From NCBI GenBank assembly GCA_903905735.1, contig CAIVHU010000249.1, positions 1 through 40,522 of the forward strand: a DNA stretch of 40,522 nucleotides. The letters are read 5' to 3'. Shown here piece after piece: positions 16,438-26,625 of the stretch. The stretch's first letter is position 1. Every line of letters starts with the position of its first letter. Made by a program: the position numbers and the translations under genes. The notes beneath the pieces were generated by a model. The model did not search any database. It was given only the letters and a program-made list of their open reading frames with translations, and was not told the DNA's origin. The DNA comes from an uncultured beta proteobacterium (GTDB lineage: Bacteria > Pseudomonadota > Gammaproteobacteria > Burkholderiales > Burkholderiaceae_C).

Positions 16438-19371
16438 ATGTCCAGTATGACCGTTGCCGAGTTCGCAAACGAACTCAAGAAATCCACCGACAACTTGCTA
16501 GAGCAATTGAAGTCGGCTGGCGTGGCTAAATCAGCCCCGAACGACACCCTCACAGAGGCTGACAAGCAGCGTCTGCTCGGGTATCTGCAGACTGCTCACG
16601 GGACAGCTTCGGCTGAGCGTAGAAAGATCACCCTGGTCAAGAAGTCGACCACGGAGATCAAGCAGGCTGATGCCACTGGCAAGGCGCGGACGATTCAGGT
16701 CGAAGTGCGCAAAAAGCGCACGTTTGTACGCCGCGACGATGCACTGGATGCCCCTGCAGCAATGGCTGTCCCTGAGCCAGCGGACGAACCGTCTGATGCC
16801 GCATCGTTGATAGATCACGCTGAACTGGCGCGCCGGGAAGAGGAAGCCAGCCGACAAGCTGAGCTGATCCGCCGTCAGGAAGACGAACTGGCTGAACGCC
16901 GCCGCATCCGGGACGCGCAGGAAGCTGCTGCTCGTGAGGCAGCGGAGCAGGCTGCTGCCAAGGCCGCCCAAGCCCTGGCGGAGCAGGAAATGGCCCAGAC
17001 ACAGGCGAAGCAGGAAACGGCTGAGCCCACGATGGCATCGGCGCTCCATGCCGCAGCGGATGCCGTTGTCGCCAAAACCAAGGCGGTCGCTGACGAAAAA
17101 GTTGCTGCTGAGCAACAGCTCAAGAACAAGGCCAAGGAAAAAGCTGCGGCCGAGTCGAAAGCCCGCGCTGATGAAGAGCAGGCGCGTGCGGATGATCTGA
17201 CAGAACGTCGTCGCAAGGCTGAAGCCGAGGCGGCAGCCATCCGGCTCATGATGTCGAAGCCCGGACAGAAATTGCCGCCGAAGAAGGAAGAGCCCAAGCC
17301 GACCGCCGAGGCCGCCAAGGCAGGTATCAAGGGTACTTTGCATAAACCTGCTGGCAGTACCGCTGCCAAGCCCGCCGTTGCAACCGCACCAGGCGCAGCC
17401 GCAGCCCCGGGGGCTGGCAAGGAAGTCAAATCTGCCAAGCTGTCCAGCAGTTGGGCGGGCGATCCAGCCAAGAAAAAAGGCATTCCCACCCGTGGTGATA
17501 CCGGTGCCGGTGCCGGTCGTGGCAGCAATTGGCGCGGTGGTCCGCGTGGTCGTCGTGGCAGCAATGACCGTGACCGCGATGATCACCACAACCAACCCGC
17601 ACCTGTGGAGGCACGCGTTCTGGAAGTGCACGTGCCGGAAACCATCACCGTGGCCGAGCTGGCGCACAAGATGGCTGTGAAGGCATCCGAGGTGATCAAG
17701 CACTTGATGAAACTGGGCCAGATGGTCACCATCAACCAGCCGCTGGACCAGGACACCGCCATGATTCTGGTGGAAGAAATGGGCCACAAAGCCATCGTGG
17801 CAGCGCTGGATGACCCGGAAGCCTTTACCGACGATGAGGTGTCCCTGCAACAGGCGGAGTCCCTGCCGCGCGCACCTGTTGTGACCGTGATGGGTCACGT
17901 TGACCACGGTAAAACTTCGCTGCTGGATTACATCCGCCGCACCAAGGTGGCCTCGGGTGAAGCCGGTGGCATTACCCAGCACATTGGCGCTTACCACGTC
18001 GAAACGGCGCGCGGCGTGGTGTCGTTCCTTGATACGCCCGGCCACGAAGCGTTTACCGCCATGCGTGCCCGTGGTGCGCAGGCCACTGATATTGTGATTC
18101 TGGTCGTGGCTGCCGACGACGGTGTCATGCCGCAAACCCGGGAAGCTATCAAACACGCCAAAGCAGCCGGTGTTCCGATCGTCGTTGCCATCACCAAGAT
18201 CGACAAACCCGATGCCAATGCCGAGCGCGTTAAGAACGAATTGGTTGTCGAAGAGGTCATTCCTGAAGAATTTGGCGGTAATTCACCGTTTGTGTTGGTG
18301 TCATCGAAGTCCGGCAAGGGCATTGATGAGCTGCTTGAACAAGTGCTGCTGCAAGCCGAAGTGCTCGAACTCAAGGCACCGGTCGATGCCATGGCCAAGG
18401 GCCTGGTGATTGAAGCCCAGCTTGACAAGGGCCGCGGCCCGGTTGCCACGGTGCTGGTGCAATCCGGCACGCTGAAAGCGGGTGACGTCGTGCTGGCGGG
18501 CCAAACCTATGGTCGGGTGCGCGCCATGCTGGATGAAAACGGCAAGACGATCAAAACGGCCGGTCCGTCAATTCCGGTTGAAATTCAGGGTCTGACCGAA
18601 GTGCCACAAGCTGGCGACGAATTCATGGTGCTGTCTGACGAACGTCGGGCCCGTGAAATTGCCACCTACCGCGCCGGCAAGTTCCGCCACACCAAGCTGG
18701 CCAAGCAACAAGCCGCCAAGCTGGAAAACATGTTCACCGACATGACCGCCGGCGAAGTCAAGATGGTGCCGATCATCGTCAAGGCCGACGTGCAGGGTTC
18801 ACAAGAAGCCTTGGCGCAGTCGCTGCTCAAGTTGTCCACCGACGAAGTCAAGGTGCAGATGGTTTACACCGCCGTGGGCGGCATCAGCGAATCTGACGTG
18901 AATCTGGCGATTGCCGCCAAGGCCGTCATCATCGGCTTCAACACCCGAGCCGATGCCGGTGCGCGCAAACTGGCCGAGAACAACGGTGTGGATATTCGCT
19001 ACTACGACATCATTTACGACGCTGTGGACGACCTGAAACTGGCCATGTCAGGCATGCTGACGCCGGACAAGAAGGAAGAAATCATTGGTACCGCCGAAAT
19101 TCGCCAGATTTTCAAGGTGTCCAAGATTGGCACGATTGCGGGTTGTATGGTCACGGCTGGTGTGGTTCGCCGCACCGCGCGCTTGCGCCTGCTGCGTCAA
19201 AACACCGTCATCTTCACCGGCGAACTCGACTCGCTCAAGCGATTCAAGGACGATGCCAAAGAAGTGCGCGAAGGTTTCGATTGCGGCTTGAACATCAAGA
19301 ACTACAACGACATCCAGGAGGGTGACGTGCTGGAGTTCTTCGAGATCCGCGAAGTGGCCCGTACACTGTAA
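16438..19371 (+). CDS. infB: Translation initiation factor IF-2
   Basis: A 977-residue GTPase that places initiator tRNA on the 30S subunit and promotes subunit joining. The N-terminus starts with an IF2_N fold ([13 protein letters not shown]). A very long Ala/Glu/Lys-rich coiled-coil linker (~100-330) and a Gly/Arg-rich patch (~355-385) lead to a second IF2_N domain. The G domain has G1 GHVDHGKTS (486-494), G3 DTPGHEAF and G4 TKID. Domains II-IV follow, ending [14 protein letters not shown]. An alternative start (16447, MTVAEF) is three codons downstream. rbfA follows after 17 bases. Confidence 0.96.
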   Translation: MSSMTVAEFANELKKSTDNLLEQLKSAGVAKSAPNDTLTEADKQRLLGYLQTAHGTASAERRKITLVKKSTTEIKQADATGKARTIQVEVRKKRTFVRRDDALDAPAAMAVPEPADEPSDAASLIDHAELARREEEASRQAELIRRQEDELAERRRIRDAQEAAAREAAEQAAAKAAQALAEQEMAQTQAKQETAEPTMASALHAAADAVVAKTKAVADEKVAAEQQLKNKAKEKAAAESKARADEEQARADDLTERRRKAEAEAAAIRLMMSKPGQKLPPKKEEPKPTAEAAKAGIKGTLHKPAGSTAAKPAVATAPGAAAAPGAGKEVKSAKLSSSWAGDPAKKKGIPTRGDTGAGAGRGSNWRGGPRGRRGSNDRDRDDHHNQPAPVEARVLEVHVPETITVAELAHKMAVKASEVIKHLMKLGQMVTINQPLDQDTAMILVEEMGHKAIVAALDDPEAFTDDEVSLQQAESLPRAPVVTVMGHVDHGKTSLLDYIRRTKVASGEAGGITQHIGAYHVETARGVVSFLDTPGHEAFTAMRARGAQATDIVILVVAADDGVMPQTREAIKHAKAAGVPIVVAITKIDKPDANAERVKNELVVEEVIPEEFGGNSPFVLVSSKSGKGIDELLEQVLLQAEVLELKAPVDAMAKGLVIEAQLDKGRGPVATVLVQSGTLKAGDVVLAGQTYGRVRAMLDENGKTIKTAGPSIPVEIQGLTEVPQAGDEFMVLSDERRAREIATYRAGKFRHTKLAKQQAAKLENMFTDMTAGEVKMVPIIVKADVQGSQEALAQSLLKLSTDEVKVQMVYTAVGGISESDVNLAIAAKAVIIGFNTRADAGARKLAENNGVDIRYYDIIYDAVDDLKLAMSGMLTPDKKEEIIGTAEIRQIFKVSKIGTIAGCMVTAGVVRRTARLRLLRQNTVIFTGELDSLKRFKDDAKEVREGFDCGLNIKNYNDIQEGDVLEFFEIREVARTL

Positions 19372-19388
19372 GCCGACGGAAACTAAAA

Positions 19389-19757
19389 GTGCGTCAAAAA
19401 GCAGCAACTCCCAACCGCGCCTTCAAGGTCGCCGATCAGATCCAACGTGACCTGACGGAACTGATCGCGCGCGAGTTGAAAGACCCGCGTGTGGGCATGG
19501 TGACGCTGCAAGGCGTCGAGGTCACGCCAGACTACGCGCACGCCAAGGTGTTTTTCAGCTTGCTGGCGGGTGATGTTAAAGCGTGTACAGAAGGTTTGAA
19601 CCAGGCAGCGGGCTTTTTGCGCGCCGGTCTGTTCAAGCGCCTGCATATCCACACCGTGCCGACGCTGCATTTCATCTACGACCAGACCCCTGAACGCGCC
19701 GCCGACATGAACGCCTTGATTGCGCGCGCGGTGGCTTCCCGAGTCAAGGACGACTGA
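19389..19757 (+). CDS. rbfA: 30S ribosome-binding factor RbfA
   Basis: A 122-residue KH-fold protein needed for late 30S maturation and processing of the 16S rRNA 5' end. The helix [14 protein letters not shown] is present here as [14 protein letters not shown], followed by [21 protein letters not shown], the expected family pattern, and the C-terminal half has the [12 protein letters not shown] strand. The start is GTG with a poor ribosome-binding site, so translation may be coupled to infB 17 bases upstream. truB starts six bases after its stop. Confidence 0.94.
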   Translation: MRQKAATPNRAFKVADQIQRDLTELIARELKDPRVGMVTLQGVEVTPDYAHAKVFFSLLAGDVKACTEGLNQAAGFLRAGLFKRLHIHTVPTLHFIYDQTPERAADMNALIARAVASRVKDD

Positions 19758-19763
19758 CAAACT

Positions 19764-20711
19764 ATGAACGCGCCACGTGCACGGGTTGGCAGGCGCCCCG
19801 TGCATGGGGTGCTGTTGCTGGACAAGCCGCTGGGTTGGTCCAGCAACGATATTTTGCAAAAGGTGAAATGGCTGTTGCGGGCCGAAAAAGCGGGTCACAC
19901 CGGTACCTTGGATCCGCTGGCCAGTGGTGTGTTGCCCCTGTGTTTTGGGGCCGCCACCAAGTTCAGCCAGTTGCAACTGGATGCCGACAAGTGTTATGAA
20001 GCCGTGCTGTGCCTGGGTGTCAAAACCAGCACGGCAGATGCGGAAGGTGATGTGATTGAAACGCGGCCTGTGGTCGTGTCGCCAGAGGATGTAGCGCGTG
20101 TGGCGGCGCAATTTACCGGGCCCATCAGCCAGGTGCCGCCGATGCACAGCGCCTTGAAGAAAGATGGTAAGGCGTTGTACGAATATGCCAGGGCGGGAAT
20201 CGAGATCGAGCGCGAGGCGCGTCATGTCACGCTTTACAAGCTAAATATGGCTCTGGCCCTTACAGATAAAGGGCTAACAGCTATAAATTTGGAAGTAACC
20301 TGCAGCAAGGGCACGTACATACGAACCCTGGGTGAAGACATTGGCGAGGCTTTGGGTTGTGGTGCGCATTTGAGCGCGCTGCGCCGGGTGGCCACGGGCG
20401 GGTACACCGCTGCGCAGTGCGTTACGCTGGCAGCGTTGGAGGCCATGAGCGAAGAGCAGCGGCTGGCGTGTCTGCTGCCAGTGTCGTCCTTGTTGCCTGA
20501 TCACACGGTGGTCACGCTCGATGACGAGAATGCAGCGAGATTTTCAAGCGGCTTGCGTCGTCGGGGCACTTGGCCCGATGCGGCGCAGGTCGCGGTGTAT
20601 GCAAACAATGGCCAGGTGCTGCTGGGTACAGCGCAAGTGGTGGCCGGTGAATTGATCCCCGGGCGGCTGCTGAGCCCGATTGAAATTGAACAGATGACTC
20701 AAGCTATTTAA
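19764..20711 (+). CDS. truB: tRNA pseudouridine-55 synthase TruB
   Basis: A 315-residue enzyme that makes pseudouridine 55 in the T loop of tRNAs. Visible are VHGVLLLDKPLGWSSND, the catalytic-Asp motif GHTGTLDPLASGVLPLCFG, and the RNA-binding CSKGTYIRTLGEDIG. A C-terminal PUA-like region follows. Between YKL and LEVTCSKG the protein has about 15 residues where E. coli TruB has a shorter loop. That DNA (20243-20290) is a member of the 48-nt palindrome family, so the loop seems to have been built from a repeat in frame. Confidence 0.95.
   Translation: MNAPRARVGRRPVHGVLLLDKPLGWSSNDILQKVKWLLRAEKAGHTGTLDPLASGVLPLCFGAATKFSQLQLDADKCYEAVLCLGVKTSTADAEGDVIETRPVVVSPEDVARVAAQFTGPISQVPPMHSALKKDGKALYEYARAGIEIEREARHVTLYKLNMALALTDKGLTAINLEVTCSKGTYIRTLGEDIGEALGCGAHLSALRRVATGGYTAAQCVTLAALEAMSEEQRLACLLPVSSLLPDHTVVTLDDENAARFSSGLRRRGTWPDAAQVAVYANNGQVLLGTAQVVAGELIPGRLLSPIEIEQMTQAI
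20243..20290. repeat. 48-nt palindromic repeat inside truB
   Basis: In reverse complement this reads TTTATAGCTGTTAGCCC through TAAGGGCCAGAGCC, closely matching the intergenic copy at 7592-7639 in length, arms and A/T-rich ends. It codes for the variable TruB loop NMALALTDKGLTAIN without breaking the frame. Confidence 0.75.
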
Positions 20712-20722
20712 GAAAGTGAACC

Positions 20723-22549
20723 ATGGCTCATAAACAAATCCGAAACATTGCGATCATCGCCCACGTTGACCACGGCAAAACCACCATGGTGGACCAGTTG
20801 CTGCGCCAGTCCGGCACCTTTGCCGAGCACGAAAAAGTCGTCGATACCGTGATGGACAACAACGCGATTGAAAAAGAGCGTGGCATCACGATTCTGGCCA
20901 AAAACTGTGCCGTGACCTGGCAAGGCACGCACATCAACATCGTCGATACCCCCGGACACGCCGACTTCGGTGGCGAAGTAGAACGCGCCTTGAGCATGGT
21001 CGATGGCGTGGTGCTGCTGATTGACGCGCAAGAAGGCCCGATGCCGCAAACCCGCTTCGTGACCAAAAAGGCGCTGGCCCTGGGCCTCAAACCCATTCTG
21101 GTGGTCAACAAGGTCGATAAACCCGGTTCGCGCCCCGATTTTGTGATCAACGCGGCGTTTGATCTGTTTGACAAACTCGGTGCGACCGACGAACAACTGG
21201 ATTTCCCCGTGGTGTACGCCTCAGGCATCAACGGCTGGTCGTCGCTGGTGGAAGGTGGTCAGGGCGAGCAGTGGGGCCCTGACATGTCGGCCTTGTTCAA
21301 TACCATTCTGGACCACGTGCCGCACCAGCAGGGTGATCCGGCTGCACCGCTGCAACTGCAGATTTCCGCACTTGACTTCTCGACCTTTGTCGGTCGCATA
21401 GGCGTGGGCCGTATCAGCCAGGGCACGATCCGTCCGATGATGGATGTGGTGGTCATGGAAGGCCCGGACGGCAAGGCCGTCAAAGGCCGGGTCAACCAAG
21501 TTCTGACGTTCCAGGGCCTGGAGCGGGTGCAGACCGATGAGGCCGGCCCGGGTGAAATTGTGCTGATCAACGGCCTGACAGATATCGGTATCGGCGTCAC
21601 CATCACCGATCCAGCCAAACCGACCCCACTGCCGATGCTCAAGGTCGATGAGCCGACGCTGACGATGAACTTTTGCGTCAACACCAGCCCGCTGGCCGGG
21701 CGTGAAGGCAAATACGTGACCAGCCGCCAGATTTGGGACCGCCTGCAAAAAGAACTGCAACACAACGTGGCGCTGCGCGTCAAGGAAACCGACGAAGAAG
21801 GTATCTTTGAAGTCATGGGCCGGGGCGAACTGCACCTGACCATCCTGCTGGAAAATATGCGCCGTGAAGGTTTCGAGCTGGCCGTGTCCAAGCCACGTGT
21901 GGTGTTCAAGATGGTGGATGGTGAAAAGTACGAGCCGATTGAGCTGGTCACCGCCGACATCGAAGAAACGCACCAGGGCGGCGTGATGCAGGCCTTGGGC
22001 GAGCGCAAGGGTGAATTGTTCAACATGGACCCGGACGGCCGTGGCCGCGTTCGCCTGGAATACCGCATTCCGGCGCGTGGCTTGATTGGTTTCACCAATG
22101 AGTTTTTGAACCTGACCCGTGGCACGGGCCTGATTTCCAACATTTTTGACTGCTATGAGCCGCACAAAGGCGACATCGGCAGCCGCAAAAACGGCGTGCT
22201 GATTTCCATGGACGATGGCGAAATTTTCACCTACGCGCTGGGCAAGCTCGACGACCGGGGCCGCATGTTTGTGCGCGCCAACGATCCCGTCTATGAAGGC
22301 ATGATCGTTGGTATCCACAGCCGTGACAACGACCTGGTGGTCAACGCCACGCGTACCAAGCAGTTGACCAACTTCCGCGTGTCGGGCAAGGAAGACGCGA
22401 TCAAGATCACGCCCCCGATTGAACTGACGCTGGAATATGGCGTGGAGTTCATTGAGGACGACGAACTGGTTGAAATCACCCCCAAGAGCGTGCGCCTGCG
22501 CAAGCGTCACTTGAAGGAAAGCGACCGCAAAAAGGCCAGCCGCGCGTAA
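20723..22549 (+). CDS. typA: Translational GTPase TypA/BipA
   Basis: A 608-residue GTPase related to EF-G that binds the ribosome and acts in stress and low-temperature growth and 50S assembly. It has G1 AHVDHGKTT (13-21), the switch I motif ERGITIL, G3 DTPGHADF and G4 NKVDKPG. The EF-G-like domains follow, then the BipA-specific C-terminal domain with RGTGLISNIFDCYEPHKG. It begins 11 bases after truB, so it may be cotranscribed with the rimP-truB cluster. Length is normal. Confidence 0.96.
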   Translation: MAHKQIRNIAIIAHVDHGKTTMVDQLLRQSGTFAEHEKVVDTVMDNNAIEKERGITILAKNCAVTWQGTHINIVDTPGHADFGGEVERALSMVDGVVLLIDAQEGPMPQTRFVTKKALALGLKPILVVNKVDKPGSRPDFVINAAFDLFDKLGATDEQLDFPVVYASGINGWSSLVEGGQGEQWGPDMSALFNTILDHVPHQQGDPAAPLQLQISALDFSTFVGRIGVGRISQGTIRPMMDVVVMEGPDGKAVKGRVNQVLTFQGLERVQTDEAGPGEIVLINGLTDIGIGVTITDPAKPTPLPMLKVDEPTLTMNFCVNTSPLAGREGKYVTSRQIWDRLQKELQHNVALRVKETDEEGIFEVMGRGELHLTILLENMRREGFELAVSKPRVVFKMVDGEKYEPIELVTADIEETHQGGVMQALGERKGELFNMDPDGRGRVRLEYRIPARGLIGFTNEFLNLTRGTGLISNIFDCYEPHKGDIGSRKNGVLISMDDGEIFTYALGKLDDRGRMFVRANDPVYEGMIVGIHSRDNDLVVNATRTKQLTNFRVSGKEDAIKITPPIELTLEYGVEFIEDDELVEITPKSVRLRKRHLKESDRKKASRA

Positions 22550-22558
22550 TCGCTGATA

Positions 22559-23434
22559 TTGAAGCTCAGTCACAACCGGGCCGTGTTGTTGATGGTGGCG
22601 GTGACCCTGATGTGGTCCACCGCCGGAGTAGTGACGCGCCATCTGGAGCAAGCGCAAAAGTTTGAAGTGACTTTCTGGCGCAGCTTTTTCACCGTGCTGA
22701 GCCTGCTGGTCGTTCTGCCGCTGATGAAGGGTCGTGGCGTGTTTGCCCGTATGCGTCATGGTGGCGCGGCTCTGTGGATTTCCGGACTGTGCTGGGCTGG
22801 CATGTTCACGTTTTTCATGGTGGCGATCATGTTGACCACCGTGGCCAATGTGCTGGTCACCATGTCGTTGACACCATTGCTCACCGCGCTGGCATCCCGC
22901 ATCTTTATCGGTCACCGTGTGCCAAGGCGCACTTGGGTGGCGATTGGTGTGGCCGGGTTTGGCATTGCCTATATGTATGCCAGCCAGTTGGGGCAGGGCG
23001 TCAGCATGGCGGGTACGCTGGTGGCGCTGTGTGTTCCGGTCTCCGGCGCGGCCAACTGGACCGTCACGCAACACTCGCATGCTCAGGGTCACGATGTGGA
23101 TTTGATCCCTGCGGTGCTGATTGGCGCGGTTCTGTCGTCATTGATCACGTTGCCGTTGGCTTGGCCGCTAAAGGCCTCCAGCCATGACCTGGGCTTGCTG
23201 GCCGGGCTGGGGCTGGGGCAACTGGCGATTCCGTGTGTGCTGGCCGTGGTCTGCACCAAGGCGCTCAAAGCGCCCGAGGTGGCGCTGCTGGGCTTGCTGG
23301 AAGTGATTTTTGGCATTTTGCTGGCCTGGCTTGGGGCGGGCGAGGTGCCTGGGCATGATGTGTTTGTGGGCGGCACGCTGGTGATCGGCGCGCTGGTGGC
23401 CAACGAAATTGTGGCTTGGAGGGGCAGGGCATGA
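22559..23434 (+). CDS. DMT-superfamily (EamA) transporter
   Basis: A 291-residue membrane protein with ten predicted hydrophobic segments in two EamA repeats, starting LLMVAVTLMWSTAGVVTRHL. DMT/EamA proteins export metabolites or amino acids; the substrate here is unknown. The start is read as TTG at 22559 because family similarity includes the residues before the first ATG (22592), but no ribosome-binding site is clear. It starts 9 bases after typA. Its stop overlaps the next gene by four bases (ATGA). Confidence 0.82.
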   Translation: MKLSHNRAVLLMVAVTLMWSTAGVVTRHLEQAQKFEVTFWRSFFTVLSLLVVLPLMKGRGVFARMRHGGAALWISGLCWAGMFTFFMVAIMLTTVANVLVTMSLTPLLTALASRIFIGHRVPRRTWVAIGVAGFGIAYMYASQLGQGVSMAGTLVALCVPVSGAANWTVTQHSHAQGHDVDLIPAVLIGAVLSSLITLPLAWPLKASSHDLGLLAGLGLGQLAIPCVLAVVCTKALKAPEVALLGLLEVIFGILLAWLGAGEVPGHDVFVGGTLVIGALVANEIVAWRGRA

Positions 23435-24537
23435 GTGCTGTTGTGAGTGAGGTTCTGACGGAAGTGCGTGGCCAGGTCGGGTTCATAACCTTGAACCGGC
23501 CCAGTGCTTTGAATGCGCTGACGCTGCAGATGATCCGCGACCTGACCGTTTGCCTGCTGGCCTGGCGCGAAAACCCGCAGGTGCGGGCGGTGGCGATTCG
23601 CGGTAGCAACAAGGCCGGGCCGTTTGGCGCCTTTTGTGCTGGTGGTGACATCCGGTTTTTTCACCAGGCCCAGCTGTCGGGTGACCCGCTGCTAGAGGAT
23701 TTTTTCACCGAGGAATACACCCTCAACCACCTGATCCACACCTACCCCAAACCTTACATTGCCTTCATGGACGGCGTGGTGATGGGCGGCGGCATGGGAA
23801 TCAGCCAAGGCGCATCGCATCGCCTGGTGACGGCGCGCAGCAAAATTGCCATGCCTGAGACGACGATAGGCTTGTTTCCGGACGTGGCTGGCGGCTACTT
23901 TTTGAGCCGCTGCCCGGGTTTTACTGGCGAATGGCTGGCATTGACTGGCACCACCCTGCTGGGAGCCGAGGCGATCGCGCTGGGGCTGGCCGACCACTGC
24001 ATGGATGCCGATCAACAGGTTGCCGCGTGGGAAGCACTGGCGCAGATCCAACCCGCTGACCCCGGGCAACTGGAAAACTGGGTTACTACATTTTCAATAC
24101 ATGCTAGCGCATTAGGAATAAAGGCTAGAGGCCAAATTGACCATTATTTCTCGATGGATTCCGTGGCCAGCATCGTGCAGGCGCTGGAGTCTGACACGTC
24201 AGATTGGGCGCAGCACACCGCCTCCCAGTTGCGCCAGCGCTCACCCCTGATGCTGTGTGTGGCGTTGGAGCAGATTCGCCGCGCCCGCCAACTCAGCCTG
24301 GCCGACGGTCTGCGCATGGAGCGCGACATGGTGCGGCATTGCTTTTTCCCGCGTCATCTGGGTCGCAGCGGTGCCCAAACCGAGACCGCCGAGGGCATCC
24401 GCGCGCTGGCCGTGGACAAGGACAACGCACCCAAATGGCAACCTGCGCGTATTGAAGATGTCGCGCCCAAGATGGTGCTGCCGTTTTTTGACAGCCCGTG
24501 GCTACCGCATGGTCACCCGCTGCGCGGCCTGGCCTGA
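23431..24537 (+). CDS. Enoyl-CoA hydratase/isomerase family, 3-hydroxyisobutyryl-CoA hydrolase-like
   Basis: A 368-residue crotonase-fold protein. Its length and the motif MPETTIGLFPDVAGGYFLSR are those of 3-hydroxyisobutyryl-CoA hydrolases of valine breakdown rather than short (~260-residue) hydratases. The oxyanion-hole regions are FCAGGDIRFF and GVVMGGGMGIS. The ATG at 23431 overlaps the transporter stop and has GGGG upstream; an in-frame TTG at 23416 is less likely. Residues ~221-236 (FSIHASALGIKARGQI) are encoded by a 48-nt palindrome-family repeat, an apparent in-frame insertion between two family helices. The exact substrate is inferred. Confidence 0.85.
   Translation: MSAVVSEVLTEVRGQVGFITLNRPSALNALTLQMIRDLTVCLLAWRENPQVRAVAIRGSNKAGPFGAFCAGGDIRFFHQAQLSGDPLLEDFFTEEYTLNHLIHTYPKPYIAFMDGVVMGGGMGISQGASHRLVTARSKIAMPETTIGLFPDVAGGYFLSRCPGFTGEWLALTGTTLLGAEAIALGLADHCMDADQQVAAWEALAQIQPADPGQLENWVTTFSIHASALGIKARGQIDHYFSMDSVASIVQALESDTSDWAQHTASQLRQRSPLMLCVALEQIRRARQLSLADGLRMERDMVRHCFFPRHLGRSGAQTETAEGIRALAVDKDNAPKWQPARIEDVAPKMVLPFFDSPWLPHGHPLRGLA
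24091..24138. repeat. 48-nt palindromic repeat inside the HIBCH-like gene
   Basis: It starts TTTTCAATACATGCTAGCGC and ends GGCTAGAGGCCAAATT. GCTAGCGC and GGCTAG arms and AT-rich ends match the repeat family and its 48-nt length. It lies in frame in the enoyl-CoA-hydratase-like gene. Confidence 0.7.
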
Positions 24538-24591
24538 CAAGCCTCAACTTTCCACGCATGGTGGGCGGTTGGCGCACCTCGCAACGCGAGG

Positions 24592-25065
24592 TTAGCGCTG
24601 GCGGGATTTCATCGCGCGCTCTACCTCGCGCTTGCCTTCGCGGTCCTTGATGGTGTCGCGCTTGTCGTGCTCGGCCTTGCCTTTGGCCAAGGCAATTTCA
24701 CACTTGATCTTGCCAGCTTTCCAGTGCAGGTTGATTGGCACCAGCGTGTGGCCTTTTTGCTCCACTTTGCCAATCAGGCGCTTGATTTCTGCCTTGTGCA
24801 TCAGCAGCTTGCGGGTGCGCTGCTTGTCGGGGGTGATGTGGGTCGAGGCGGTGCCGAGCGGCTGAATCTGCAGGCCGATGATGAACAGCTCGCCATTGCG
24901 GATGACCACGTAGCCGTCGGTCAGTTGCACCTTGCCTTCGCGCAGCGATTTGACTTCCCAGCCTTCAAGCACGATACCGGCCTCAAACCGTTCCTCGAAA
25001 AAGTAGTTGAATGCCGCCTTCTTGTTGTCTGCAATGCGGGTCGCTGTATCGGGTTTTTTGGCCAT
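24592..25065 (-). CDS. smpB: SsrA-binding protein SmpB
   Basis: A 157-residue tmRNA partner needed for trans-translation and rescue of stalled ribosomes. It shows the core beta-barrel with [31 protein letters not shown] family sequence (residues ~13-40), the [20 protein letters not shown] segment, and the basic C-terminal tail ([18 protein letters not shown]) that enters the mRNA channel. It is divergent from ratA and rnfH, the common smpB-ratA-rnfH arrangement of proteobacteria. Confidence 0.96.
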   Translation of the reverse strand: MAKKPDTATRIADNKKAAFNYFFEERFEAGIVLEGWEVKSLREGKVQLTDGYVVIRNGELFIIGLQIQPLGTASTHITPDKQRTRKLLMHKAEIKRLIGKVEQKGHTLVPINLHWKAGKIKCEIALAKGKAEHDKRDTIKDREGKREVERAMKSRQR

Positions 25066-25134
25066 GAGGGGAGAGTTTGAGTGGGAATGAATGCGAACAA
25101 GGCTTGACTACAATCCCGCGCAAAACTCCATTCT

Positions 25135-25572
25135 ATGAAAACTGTCAAAAAGTCCGTTTTAATCTGGTACAGCCCCGCAGAAATGTATCGCCTGGTCGTT
25201 GATGTGGCGGCCTATCCGCAGTTCTTGCCCTGGTGTGACAAGGGTCGCGTGGTTTCTCTCGAAGAAAACGGCATGTTGGCCGAGATTGGTATCGCGTTTA
25301 GCGGTATTCACCAGACCTTTACCACCCGCAACGCCCATGTGGTGGACCAGCAGGTGATCATCAAGTTGGTCAACGGACCATTTTCCAAGTTGGAAGGCGA
25401 GTGGAACTTTGTACCTTTGGGCACTGAGCAGCGCGCCAGCCGGGTTGAACTGGTGCTGAGTTACGGGTTTGACACCGCGTTGGGCAAACTGGTCAGTCCG
25501 GTGTTTGACAAGATTGCCGCCACGATGGTGGATGCGTTCGTCAAACGCGCCAAGCAGGTGTACGGCGAGTAA
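25135..25572 (+). CDS. ratA: RatA/COQ10 family START-like protein
   Basis: A 145-residue START/SRPBCC-fold protein. VDVAAYPQFLPWC and the closing helix AATMVDAFVKRAKQVYG are typical of the family. In E. coli RatA was described as inhibiting 70S assembly, while homologues bind ubiquinone (COQ10-like), so the real role is uncertain. A TACAAT box (25109-25114) lies 20 bases upstream. rnfH follows after 7 bases, and smpB is divergent. Confidence 0.9.
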   Translation: MKTVKKSVLIWYSPAEMYRLVVDVAAYPQFLPWCDKGRVVSLEENGMLAEIGIAFSGIHQTFTTRNAHVVDQQVIIKLVNGPFSKLEGEWNFVPLGTEQRASRVELVLSYGFDTALGKLVSPVFDKIAATMVDAFVKRAKQVYGE

Positions 25573-25579
25573 TTGGCTG

Positions 25580-25909
25580 ATGCAGGTCTGTGTAGTTTAT
25601 GCGCCTGCTGCGCGCCAGGTTCATGAAGTGACCCTCACGCTGGACGCGCCCTGCAGCGTTTTGACCGCCTTGCAGCAAAGTGGTTTGCTGCGACGTTTTC
25701 CTGAGTTGGATGACCCGACGATTTTGCTGGGTGTCTGGGGCCACCAGGCCAGCCTGAAGAAGCTTTTGCATGATCAGGATCGCGTGGAAATTTATCGCCT
25801 CCTGCGCGTGGATCCCAAGGTGGCTCGACGTGAACGCTTTGTCAAGCAAGGTGCCCGCACCACAGGTCTGTTTGTCAAAAAGCGCGCGGGGGCAAAAGCA
25901 GGCTATTGA
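25580..25909 (+). CDS. rnfH: RnfH-family ubiquitin-like protein
   Basis: A 109-residue beta-grasp protein of the RnfH (UPF0125) family, with VCVVYAPAARQVHEVTLTLD at the N-terminus and DRVEIYRLLRVDPKVARRERF at the centre. RnfH genes accompany ratA; the function is not established. The ATG at 25580 is the family start; the open frame upstream overlaps ratA. The C-terminus is short and basic (VKKRAGAKAGY). Confidence 0.88.
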   Translation: MQVCVVYAPAARQVHEVTLTLDAPCSVLTALQQSGLLRRFPELDDPTILLGVWGHQASLKKLLHDQDRVEIYRLLRVDPKVARRERFVKQGARTTGLFVKKRAGAKAGY

Positions 25910-25933
25910 CCCAACTGCTGCCACAGGGGTCCA

Positions 25934-26458
25934 TCACTTGCAATCGGAATCCATGATGGTCTGGATGCGCTGAGATTCTGCGGCACGCGCCGCGTCGTCC
26001 AGAATTTCACGCTCGCCTTGTTTGTTGATTCGTGAAAGGCGAATACCAGAGTCCAGACCGGCCTTGGCCTGCTTGGCGCGAGCGCAGTTGTCGGCTTTGG
26101 TTTTGGCCACCTTGTCTTCTTCAGCCTTGCGTTTGGCGGCTTCTTCCTGATCGGCTTTTTTCTTCTTCTCAGCCAGATCTTTATCCACGCCACTGATCTT
26201 GGGTGCGCTCGCAGTTGGCTGAACAGCAATTGCGCCACTGGTTGGGGCGGCATCGGTGGTGTCTTCGCGGTTCAGAACGGGCGCAGCTTTGAGTCCACCC
26301 GGACGTTTGAGAATGCTTTTGTCAGGCACGCTGGGTGGCGGCGCAGTGTCACTGAACACTTTGCGGCCATCTTTATCAACCCACTGCCACTGGGCCATGG
26401 CGCCCGCCGACAGCGTCGCCAAGGCAACAAGACAGAGTGATCGGATGAGGTGCTTCAT
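25934..26458 (-). CDS. DUF4124-domain exported protein
   Basis: A 174-residue protein with a signal peptide (residues 1-22, ending AGAMA) and a DUF4124-type segment right after it ([23 protein letters not shown]). A Lys/Glu/Ala-rich coiled coil (~95-135) and a C-terminal part with two cysteines (one in NCARAK, one near the end) follow. Such proteins are common in Burkholderiales; no function is known. It is probably periplasmic. It is convergent with rnfH (24 bases between stops) and divergent from guaB. Confidence 0.82.
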   Translation of the reverse strand: MKHLIRSLCLVALATLSAGAMAQWQWVDKDGRKVFSDTAPPPSVPDKSILKRPGGLKAAPVLNREDTTDAAPTSGAIAVQPTASAPKISGVDKDLAEKKKKADQEEAAKRKAEEDKVAKTKADNCARAKQAKAGLDSGIRLSRINKQGEREILDDAARAAESQRIQTIMDSDCK

Positions 26459-26625
26459 GGGCACCAAGTTTATGTCACACAGTTCACCCGGTGGGGCACA
26501 CCTGCAACATCTCACGCCTGAATGCCACAAATTTGGCAAGTTTGCGACGATCCTACCCTGAAAACTTGAACTTGAAGGGCGCATTGCAAGCCGCAAGTAC
26601 AATCGCGGATTTGGAGCTCACACCT

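Noticed and set aside
16531..18156. A 541-codon minus-strand open frame opposite infB
   Set aside because: It is a shadow of the Ala/Glu/Lys-rich linker of IF-2, low in complexity and unlike any family.
21221..23092. A 623-codon minus-strand open frame opposite typA and the DMT transporter gene
   Set aside because: It lies antisense to the well-conserved typA and has a His/Gln/Arg-rich composition typical of the reverse strand of GC-rich coding DNA. No recognisable domain or ribosome-binding site is seen.
24576..24592. Hairpin ACCTCGC/GCGAGGT between the HIBCH-like gene and smpB
   Set aside because: The stem is good but no T-run follows on either strand, and it overlaps the end of smpB, so it cannot be called an intrinsic terminator.
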